Both the position numbers and the translations under genes were made by a program. The notes beneath the pieces are model-generated. The model did no database searches, was not told the origin of the DNA, and saw nothing but the letters and a program-made list of their open reading frames with translations. From positions 1 through 13,859 of the forward strand of contig JAFASB010000024.1 of assembly GCA_019244985.1 (NCBI GenBank): a stretch of 13,859 bases of DNA, in the 5' to 3' direction. Of the stretch, positions 6,380-11,975 are shown one piece after another. This DNA is from Acidimicrobiia bacterium. Its GTDB lineage: Bacteria; Actinomycetota; Acidimicrobiia; Acidimicrobiales; AC-14. Positions within the stretch are counted from its first letter, which is position 1. Every line of letters begins with the position of its first letter.

Positions 6380-6826
6380 CTAGGCGGCGTCGCGCACGAA
6401 CGCCGCGTGCTCGGCAAGCCCGCGCACGCAGCTACGGATGAAGCGACCGAGTGCCAGCCGGTACATCCATCCCGTCCCGGGCCGCTTGGCCGAGAACGTC
6501 GAGTGCCAGCGGATCATGGTCCCGGCGTCGACGGGGGTGAGGTCGACGTCGGCCCGGTAGTCGCGCAACGGCAGCCCGTCGAGCAGCACGTAGCTCAGTC
6601 GGCGGCCCGGCACGAGCTCGACCAGGCGCTCGATGCTCGTCGTCCGGCCCGTCCGGAACACGCGCACGGCGTTCAGACTCTCGCCGCCGGTCTCTCCGGG
6701 CTCGCGCAGCTCGAACGAACTGATGCCCGACCAGGTCGGCCACGTCGCACCGTCGGCCAGTAGGGCGTACACGGTCTCCGGCGTGGCCGGCGACCACGCT
6801 TGCTCGTCGATGTCTAGCTTCGCCAT
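6380..6826 (-). CDS. SRPBCC (START-like / polyketide cyclase) family protein
   Basis: The 148-residue protein has the SRPBCC helix-grip fold, a hydrophobic-ligand-binding cavity found in cyclases, aromatase-like and lipid-binding proteins. The opening MAKLDIDEQAWSPATPETVY is the usual first strand and helix. TWPTWSGISSFEL, the ERLVELVPGRRLSYVLLDGLP strands, and the long C-terminal helix beginning GWMYRLALGRFI complete the fold. The ATG at 6826 is preceded by AAAGGGAG at good spacing. It is transcribed divergently from a TetR gene, and two palindromic operators lie between 19 and 53 bp upstream of its start, so it is the likely target of that repressor. The ligand or reaction is unknown. Confidence 0.85.
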   Translation of the reverse strand: MAKLDIDEQAWSPATPETVYALLADGATWPTWSGISSFELREPGETGGESLNAVRVFRTGRTTSIERLVELVPGRRLSYVLLDGLPLRDYRADVDLTPVDAGTMIRWHSTFSAKRPGTGWMYRLALGRFIRSCVRGLAEHAAFVRDAA

Positions 6827-6844
6827 CGCCCCGCTCCCTTTCCT

Positions 6845-6858
6845 GTACCAAGTGGTAC
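6845..6858. promoter_or_regulatory. Palindromic operator 1 (GTACCA-AG-TGGTAC) in the SRPBCC/TetR intergenic region
   Basis: This is a perfect 6+2+6 palindrome. It is the SRPBCC-proximal copy of a pair, 18 bp upstream of that gene's ATG. With its flanks it forms a 17-nt direct repeat with copy 2 (TGTACCANNTGGTACGT). Its position next to a tetR-type gene suggests the binding site of that regulator. Confidence 0.75.
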
Positions 6859-6865
6859 GTCTGTT

Positions 6866-6879
6866 GTACCATCTGGTAC
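6866..6879. promoter_or_regulatory. Palindromic operator 2 (GTACCA-TC-TGGTAC) abutting the TetR start codon
   Basis: This is the second copy of the 6+2+6 palindrome. It begins exactly 21 bp after copy 1, about two helical turns, so two bound dimers would lie on the same DNA face. Its last base is immediately followed by the GTG of the TetR gene. TACCAT (6867-6872) inside it fits the TAnnnT -10 pattern, with 7 nt to the G of the GTG. This suggests a leaderless mRNA whose promoter is covered by the operator. Confidence 0.75.
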
Positions 6880-7485
6880 GTGAGCGCGCAATCCCCGGGC
6901 TCGGTGACAAGGGCCACGCTGCTCGACGCCGCTGTGGCCTTCGCTGCGGGCACTGGCCTGACAGACGTCAGCCTCCGGCAGATGGCGTCGGCGCTCGGCA
7001 CCAGTCACCGCATGTTGATCTATCACTTCGGGTCGAAGGAGGGCTTGCTCGTCGCCGTCGTCGACGAGGTCGAGCGCCGGCAGCGGGAGGCGATGGCCGC
7101 CCTCGGCGACGACGCGGCGCTGACGCCGTCCGAGTCGATGCGGCGGATGTGGCGCACCCTCGCGGAGTCGTCGATGTGGCCCTTCGAGCGCCTCTTCTTC
7201 GAGGTCTACGGGCAGGCGCTCCAGGGCCGTACGCCGATGGTCGCCTTCCTCGACACCGTCGTGGAGTCGTGGCTCGAGCCCGCCACAGCGGTCGGCGTCC
7301 GTGCCGGCCTGCCCCGGCGCCGGGCGCGGGCGTGGGCCCGGTTGGGGCTCGCCGCAACGCGCGGCCTGCTCCTCGACCTGCTGGCCACCGAGGACCGCAA
7401 AGGGTGCGACGACGCCATGGAGGCGCTGATCGCCGCTCTTCCGCTCGAGCTCAGCGGCGGGAGCGCCGCCGCTGGGGGGCGCTGA
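6880..7485 (+). CDS. TetR/AcrR family transcriptional regulator, divergent from SRPBCC gene
   Basis: The 201-residue protein has an N-terminal TetR DNA-binding domain: ATLLDAAVAFAAGTG as helix 1, and LRQMASALGTSHRMLIYHF as the helix-turn-helix (about residues 33-51), followed by GSKEGLLVAVVDEVE. The rest is a helical ligand-binding domain with many Trp and Arg residues. The GTG at 6880 is the first plausible start and has no Shine-Dalgarno, because the preceding bases are the operator palindrome. A leaderless transcript is therefore likely. It probably represses itself and the divergent SRPBCC gene. Its 3' end overlaps the next, convergent TetR gene by 35 bp. The inducer is unknown. Confidence 0.9.
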   Translation: MSAQSPGSVTRATLLDAAVAFAAGTGLTDVSLRQMASALGTSHRMLIYHFGSKEGLLVAVVDEVERRQREAMAALGDDAALTPSESMRRMWRTLAESSMWPFERLFFEVYGQALQGRTPMVAFLDTVVESWLEPATAVGVRAGLPRRRARAWARLGLAATRGLLLDLLATEDRKGCDDAMEALIAALPLELSGGSAAAGGR

Positions 7486-8131
7486 ACGGCGGTGTCGTCA
7501 TCAGTCCCGCGCAGGCCGACGTCAGCAGGTGGTCGGTGAGTGCGTCGGGATCTGGCCAGTCGAACATCGGCTTGGCGATGAGCAGAGACGTGATGCCGTG
7601 CACAACCGACCACAGCTCGAGGGCGACGACCAGCGGGTCACTGTCCTTGGGCAGGGCCCCGCTGTCCACGGCGCGGGCCACGGCGTCGACGAAGTGGTCG
7701 AACGATGACGCGGACCGGACCCGCTCTGCGTCGGGCCCCCCCATCGTGTGATCCGCGGCCCGCATGAACAGGATCCGGTACTGCTCGGGATGGTCGAGGC
7801 CGAAGCGCACGTAGGCCTTGCCCCGCCGGTACAGCTGCTCGACGGGGTCGTCGACGCCGACCACCGCTTCTTCCATCACTCGGTGGAGCTCGCCGAACTG
7901 GCGCTCACACACGGCGAGCAGCAGCTCGTCCTTGTCTGCGAAGTGCAGGTAGATCGACGGCGGGGTGACGCCGACGGCCTCGGCGATACGGCGGATCGAC
8001 ACTGCCTCCTCGCTGCCGGTTTCGATCAACAGCCGCTCGGCGGCGTCGAGGATCTCGCTGTGGAGGAGCTCACCTTCGCCCTTGCGGGCGCGTGTACGCC
8101 CCGCCGACGTCGGCGTCGGTGCTCTGCTCAA
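7451..8131 (-). CDS. TetR/AcrR family transcriptional regulator linked to MMPL transporter
   Basis: The 226-residue protein has the helix-turn-helix VSIRRIAEAVGVTPPSIYLHF (about 44-64) followed by ADKDELLLAVCERQF. Its C-terminal domain (YVRFGLDHPEQYRILFM, LELWSVVHGITSLLI) is of the WHG/TetR_C_13 type common in actinobacterial exporter regulators. The proposed TTG start at 8131 overlaps the MMPL stop in the tetranucleotide TTGA. No better in-frame ATG or GTG precedes the DNA-binding domain, and the Shine-Dalgarno is weak, so translation probably depends on the upstream gene. It most likely controls the MMPL operon through the dyad at 10727-10745, which would make the operon self-regulated. The last residues (QRRRSRR) are basic. 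Confidence 0.88.
   Translation of the reverse strand: MSRAPTPTSAGRTRARKGEGELLHSEILDAAERLLIETGSEEAVSIRRIAEAVGVTPPSIYLHFADKDELLLAVCERQFGELHRVMEEAVVGVDDPVEQLYRRGKAYVRFGLDHPEQYRILFMRAADHTMGGPDAERVRSASSFDHFVDAVARAVDSGALPKDSDPLVVALELWSVVHGITSLLIAKPMFDWPDPDALTDHLLTSACAGLMTTPPFSAPQRRRSRR
7454..7469. terminator. GC hairpin inside the overlap of two convergent tetR genes
   Basis: GCGGCG-GGAG-CGCCGC is a perfect 6-bp stem with a tetraloop, located in the 35-bp overlap of the two coding regions. It could act as a bidirectional pause or terminator. There is no T-tract, and both genes read through it, so constraint from coding is an alternative explanation. Confidence 0.3.
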
Positions 8132-10695
8132 CGGGTTCCGGTGCCGTTCCCGTCGGCACGGTCGAGGCGATCGCCGACGAACTCGTCGGTGAGGACGATC
8201 GTGGGGCCGCCCGTGAGCCCGGCCGCCTCGCCGTGGGCCTGTACGGACTTCGAGAGCTTGTCCTCGGGCCGCACGACCCAGATGGTCCCGTCCTCCTTCA
8301 CGTTCTGGGCGAGATCGCCGAGTCGGGCCAGGTCGGTCGCCCGCCGGGCCCCGAGCACGATGACGTCGGCGTCGGATTCTGTCGACGGCACGATCCGCCC
8401 GGCGGCCCGCTCGACAGCGCGTGCCAGGGCATCGTCGAGGGCGCCGGCGACCTCCACCCGCGACCCCGGACGAATCCCAAGGGCGGCGGCCACGCCGTTC
8501 ACGTTGCCGTCCGCCTCCTCAGGGTTGTCCTTCAGTCCGACGCGTTCGTAGAGGCGGTGCAGCGGTGCTGGTGCCCACCAGTTGGCCTCGCCGGCGAGGC
8601 GCATGAAGGCGGGCACCAAGGTGGCGCGCACCAGGGTGGCGTCCATCACGACGGCGACGGCGAGGCCGATCCCGAACAGCTTGATGAACTCGATCTCCGA
8701 CGTCCCGAAGGCGAGGAAGACGACGGCGAGGATGGCGGCCAGCGCCGTGACGATGCGCCCCGTCTGCTCGAGTCCCACGGCCACGGACTTGACGTTGTCG
8801 TGCGTGCGGTCGTGCTCCTCCTTGATGCGCGACAGGAGGAAGACTTCGTAGTCCATCGACAGCCCGAAGGCGACGCAGAACATCAGGACCGGCGTCGAGG
8901 TATCGAGGCTCCCCGTGGCCGTGAAGCCGAGGAGGCCCGAGAGGTGGCCCTCCTGGAAGATCCAGACCATGGCGCCGAACGTGGCTGTCAGGCTCAGCAG
9001 GTTCAGCACGAGCGCCTTGACCGGCATCACCACGCTCCCGGTGAACAGGAACAGCACCACGAACGTGACGATCCCCATGATGCCGAGGGCGATCGGGAGA
9101 CGCCCGGCGATCGACGACTTCGAGTCGACGAGCTGGGCCGACCGGCCGGTGACCAGGACCTTGTACGGCGCGGGAGCAGCGCGCACCTCGTGCACGAGAT
9201 GCTCACCCTGCGCCGAGACGGGCTCGACTGCGGGGACGACCGACAGCCACGTGCCCTGCGGGTTGGCGAACCGGACTGATGCGGGACCGGCGCCGATGAC
9301 GCGTTGCCCGTTGATGTAGGAGCCGGTCAAGCTGTCGACGCGGGCCACGCCCGCCATCTTCGACAGTTGCACGGAGTACTGGTCGATCGACGCGTCACGC
9401 CCGGACGTGGCCGGGGCGACGGGCGCCACGACCGACAGCGGCGCCGACTCGTTGGAGGCGAAGCCGTGACGGATGTCGTCCTGGACCTGGCGGCTCGTGG
9501 CCGACGTCGGCAGGACGCGGTCGTCGGGGAGTCCGAACTTCACGTGGATGAATGGGAGACCGAGCAGGACGAGGACCACGACGATCGAACCGCCGATCAC
9601 CAGCGGGCGCCGCATCACGGCCATGGCGAGCCGGTGCCATCCGCCCTCGCCGACCTGCTTGGGCTGGTGGTGCCACAGGACCCACTTGTCGACGCGAGGG
9701 CCGAGCGTGGCGAGCGCGGCGGGCAGGACCACGACCGCGCCACCGGCGGCCAGGGCGACGACGGGGATGCCCGCGTAAGCGAACGAGCGGAGGAAGTAGA
9801 GGGGGAACACGAGCAGAGCGCAGAGCGACGCGGCCACGGTCATGGCGCTGAAGAGGACGGTTCGCCCAGCCGTCTCGACCGTGCGCACGACGGCGGCGTC
9901 TGTGTCGCGCCCGGCCCGCAGCTCCTCCCGGTAGCGGGAAACCACGAACAGGCTGTAGTCGATGGCCAACCCGAGGCCCATGGCCGTCGTGAGGTTCAGC
10001 GAGTAGATCGAGACGTCGGTGACCGCCGCCAGGATCCGGAGCACGAGGAAGGTTCCGAGCACGGCGAGAACGCCGACACCGAGCGGGAGACCGGCGGCGA
10101 CAACGCTGCCGAAAACGATGATCAGCAGGAGGACCACCACGGGCAGGGTGATGCCCTCGGAGCGCTCCAGGTCCCTGCGGATCTGGGTGCCGACCTGGTT
10201 GAAGACCTGCGAGTAACCGCCGACCCGCACGTTGACCACGGAGTTGTCCTGCGTCAGCTTGGGCGCGATGTCATAAACCCGCTTGATCACCTGGTCGTCG
10301 TTGCCGGCGATGCGCGCCAGGACGAGAGCGCCCTTGGCGTCGGCGCTGTGCAACGGCGGGGGTGACCCCAGTGACCAGTACGACACGGCCTGGCCGACGA
10401 AGGGTTCGGCCGCCAGCTCCTGGGTGACCCGCATGCCCTCGGCGGCCACCACCGGCGAGTCGACGCTGCCGGTCTTGGCGGTCACCAACAGCACCACGTT
10501 GGGCTCGCCAGCGTGGAACTGGGTCTGCAGGATCTTCGCGGCCCGGCTGTACTGCGAGCTCGGGTTGTCGAATCCGCCGTTCGACAGGCGCTTGGACACG
10601 CTGCCCCCGACCGCTCCTGCGACCAGGAGGAAGATCACGCCGGCGATCAGTACGAGGCGGCGGCGGCGGACGGCGAACTGACCGAGTCGAGTCAT
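8128..10695 (-). CDS. MMPL (RND superfamily) transporter with C-terminal DUF3052-like domain
   Basis: The 855-residue inner-membrane protein of the MmpL/YdfJ class exports lipids or other hydrophobic compounds using the proton gradient. It has two RND repeats. Repeat one has a first helix (13-32), an extracytoplasmic loop (33-182) and five helices containing GLGLAIDYSLF with proton-relay D246-Y247. Repeat two begins near 365 and contains GLSMDYEVFLLSR with D615-Y616. The transporter core ends near residue 705. After a linker (EEADGNVNGV) comes an extra domain at 736-855 (LGIRPGSRVEV, DADVIVLGA, DGTIWVVRPEDKLS, AAGLTGGPTIVLTDEFVGDRL) that looks like DUF3052. The ATG at 10695 is supported by a G-rich ribosome binding site (CGGGGGG) and by the usual N-terminus; a longer in-frame extension to 10902 would cross the promoter. 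The tetR gene follows with a 4-nt overlap. Confidence 0.92.
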   Translation of the reverse strand: MTRLGQFAVRRRRLVLIAGVIFLLVAGAVGGSVSKRLSNGGFDNPSSQYSRAAKILQTQFHAGEPNVVLLVTAKTGSVDSPVVAAEGMRVTQELAAEPFVGQAVSYWSLGSPPPLHSADAKGALVLARIAGNDDQVIKRVYDIAPKLTQDNSVVNVRVGGYSQVFNQVGTQIRRDLERSEGITLPVVVLLLIIVFGSVVAAGLPLGVGVLAVLGTFLVLRILAAVTDVSIYSLNLTTAMGLGLAIDYSLFVVSRYREELRAGRDTDAAVVRTVETAGRTVLFSAMTVAASLCALLVFPLYFLRSFAYAGIPVVALAAGGAVVVLPAALATLGPRVDKWVLWHHQPKQVGEGGWHRLAMAVMRRPLVIGGSIVVVLVLLGLPFIHVKFGLPDDRVLPTSATSRQVQDDIRHGFASNESAPLSVVAPVAPATSGRDASIDQYSVQLSKMAGVARVDSLTGSYINGQRVIGAGPASVRFANPQGTWLSVVPAVEPVSAQGEHLVHEVRAAPAPYKVLVTGRSAQLVDSKSSIAGRLPIALGIMGIVTFVVLFLFTGSVVMPVKALVLNLLSLTATFGAMVWIFQEGHLSGLLGFTATGSLDTSTPVLMFCVAFGLSMDYEVFLLSRIKEEHDRTHDNVKSVAVGLEQTGRIVTALAAILAVVFLAFGTSEIEFIKLFGIGLAVAVVMDATLVRATLVPAFMRLAGEANWWAPAPLHRLYERVGLKDNPEEADGNVNGVAAALGIRPGSRVEVAGALDDALARAVERAAGRIVPSTESDADVIVLGARRATDLARLGDLAQNVKEDGTIWVVRPEDKLSKSVQAHGEAAGLTGGPTIVLTDEFVGDRLDRADGNGTGTR

Positions 10696-10726
10696 CGGAC
10701 CCCCCGAGGGCGAGCGTAGCGCCGAT

Positions 10727-10745
10727 AAGTTAACGGCGTTATCTT
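10727..10745. promoter_or_regulatory. 19-bp dyad upstream of the MMPL gene, probable TetR operator
   Basis: The plus-strand sequence AAGtTAACGgCGTTAtCTT has perfect TAACG/CGTTA inner arms around a single base and matching AAG/CTT outer arms, with one mismatched pair. Its near edge lies about 31 bp upstream of the MMPL ATG. It is locally A+T-rich in a GC-rich setting. The size and symmetry fit a TetR-dimer site, most likely for the operon's own TetR protein. A -10 candidate, TACGCT on the minus strand, lies between it and the start. Confidence 0.6.
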
Positions 10746-10755
10746 CAGCCCCGCG

Positions 10756-10790
10756 GCGGTGTGACGTCAACGAGACATCGGCCACACCGC
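10756..10790. repeat. 8-bp perfect inverted repeat upstream of the TMEM175-like gene
   Basis: GCGGTGTG (10756-10763) and CACACCGC (10783-10790) are perfect complements 19 nt apart. A second small palindrome, GGCAG-G-CTGCC (10798-10808), lies next to the GTG at 10814. They occupy the leader or promoter of the TMEM175 gene, where no Shine-Dalgarno is seen. They could be an operator or an RNA hairpin. No function can be assigned. Confidence 0.35.
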
Positions 10791-10813
10791 GCGCCGTGGC
10801 AGGCTGCCGCCCA

Positions 10814-11419
10814 GTGAACAAGGTTCGTGTCGAGGCGTTCAGCGATGGCGTGTTCGCCATCGCCATCACGTTGCTCGTCCTGACGATCGCCGAGCCCACC
10901 AACTACCGGGAGCTGTCGCACCAGCTCTGGGACCGGTGGCCGTCGTTGGCGGCCTACGTCGTGACGTTCGTTGTGATTGGGATCATGTGGCTCAACCACC
11001 ACTCGATCTTCGGCTACCTCGAGCGCATCGACCGCCCGTTCGTCTACCTCAACCAGCTCCTGCTGCTGACGGTGGTGCTGCTCCCGTACCCGACGGGCGT
11101 GCTGGGCGAGGCCTTGCGCCGCGGCGAAGGCACGCGCGCGGCCGCCGCCTTCTACGCGGTCGTGATGGCGGTGAACGCCTTCTGCTGGACCGCGGTGTGG
11201 TTGTACGCGTCGTCGGGGAGACGGCTCCTTCACAGCAGCTTCCCGGAGGACCAACGGCGGAGCGCCACGCTGGGGTTCAGCAGTGGCACGGTCGTGTACA
11301 CGCTGGCGATCGGTCTGGCGTTCGTCAACGCCTACGCCCTGCTCGCCTTCCACGCCGCTATGGCCGTGTACTACGCGGTCGACCCGATCTCGCGGCGGGC
11401 GGCCCGCGCCTCGGGATAG
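10814..11419 (+). CDS. TMEM175-family (DUF1211) potassium channel
   Basis: The 201-residue protein opens with RVEAFSDGVFAIAITLLVL (residues 5-23), the RxxxFSDG signature of prokaryotic TMEM175 channels. In this family the first helix lines the pore and provides the hydrophobic selectivity constriction. About six hydrophobic segments follow, including VVTFVVIGIMWLNHHSIFGYL. WLNHH matches the conserved His/Asn motif of helix 2. The length is normal for a one-repeat bacterial subunit, which assembles as a tetramer. The GTG at 10814 is preferred over an upstream GTG at 10796 because it places the signature at the usual distance from the N-terminus. It is divergent from the MMPL operon and convergent with a tiny membrane ORF. 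Confidence 0.9.
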   Translation: MNKVRVEAFSDGVFAIAITLLVLTIAEPTNYRELSHQLWDRWPSLAAYVVTFVVIGIMWLNHHSIFGYLERIDRPFVYLNQLLLLTVVLLPYPTGVLGEALRRGEGTRAAAAFYAVVMAVNAFCWTAVWLYASSGRRLLHSSFPEDQRRSATLGFSSGTVVYTLAIGLAFVNAYALLAFHAAMAVYYAVDPISRRAARASG

Positions 11420-11427
11420 AGCGGGAG

Positions 11428-11550
11428 TCAGGCCCGTCGCCGGGCGAGGAGGCGCATGAAGGCCTGCACGATGACGACGAGAGTGCCGATTGCCGCCGCC
11501 AAGATCACGGCGATCACGGCGCCTCCGAAGGTGACGGGCTTGCGAATCAC
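11428..11550 (-). CDS. Possible 40-residue single-pass membrane protein
   Basis: The short frame from GTG at 11550 to TGA at 11428-11430 encodes IRKPVTFGG, then a long apolar stretch (AVIAVILAAAIGTLVVIVQA), then FMRLLARRRA. A basic N-terminus, one helix of about 20 residues and a basic tail form a credible small membrane protein. Its frame becomes Pro/Arg/Ser-rich and non-protein-like upstream of the GTG, so the short version is the sensible one. It fills the space between the TMEM175 stop (8 bp away, convergent) and the divergent response regulator. The ribosome binding site is weak (a GGTGG about a dozen bases upstream). I do not recognise a family. It could be an accidental frame. Confidence 0.45.
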   Translation of the reverse strand: MIRKPVTFGGAVIAVILAAAIGTLVVIVQAFMRLLARRRA

Positions 11551-11596
11551 CCGGCCATCGTGCCACCGGGGCCGTGGAACCGGACAAACTGGCGGC

Positions 11597-11974
11597 GTGC
11601 CCGACGGTGACGGACGACCGCGACTGTTGATCATCGACGACGGACCGGACATGGTCCGGCTCCTCGAGACTGTCGCCGCCGCCAACTGGGAGGTCCACTC
11701 GGCGGGGAACCTGGACGACGCGGTGGCAGCGGCCACGGCCCACCCGCCTGACGTGGCCGTCGTCGACTTCATGCTGCCCGGCGGGGGCGGCTTCTCAGTC
11801 GCACGCCATCTCAAAGAGCTCGACGCCGGCGTGGTCGTCGTCATGTTCTCGGCGGCGCCGGTCGGCCATCAGGCGCAGGACAGCCCGGACGTCGACGACT
11901 TCGTCATGAAGGGCGATATCCGCGTGATTCGGCGCCTGCTCGACGACCTGGCGGCCCGCTTCCGAACCGAGTGA
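11597..11974 (+). CDS. Single-domain response regulator (receiver protein)
   Basis: The 125-residue protein consists of one CheY-like receiver domain with no output domain. The acidic pocket is D14/D15 in RLLIIDD, the phospho-acceptor is D57 in VAVVDFMLPGGGG, the switch residue is S85 in VVMFSAAP, and the conserved Lys is K105 in FVMKGD. All key residues are present, so it should be phosphorylatable. No histidine kinase is in the window. The GTG at 11597 fits the domain start; the upstream in-frame extension to 11456 overlaps the opposite-strand small ORF and has no domain character. Its TGA is one nt from the ATG of the large AAA regulator, so the two are probably translated together and may act in one pathway. 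Confidence 0.87.
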   Translation: MPDGDGRPRLLIIDDGPDMVRLLETVAAANWEVHSAGNLDDAVAAATAHPPDVAVVDFMLPGGGGFSVARHLKELDAGVVVVMFSAAPVGHQAQDSPDVDDFVMKGDIRVIRRLLDDLAARFRTE

Positions 11975-11975
11975 G

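Noticed and set aside
8092..10365. Two long plus-strand frames (8092-9279 and 9304-10365) antisense to the MMPL gene
   Set aside because: They are His/Asp/Arg/Gly-rich without hydrophobic core patterns. The MMPL reading on the other strand is intact across the whole stretch.
10696..10902. N-terminal extension of the MMPL protein to 10902
   Set aside because: It would run through the divergent promoter, the dyad and the start of the TMEM175 gene. The shorter start has a G-rich ribosome binding site and the usual MMPL N-terminus.
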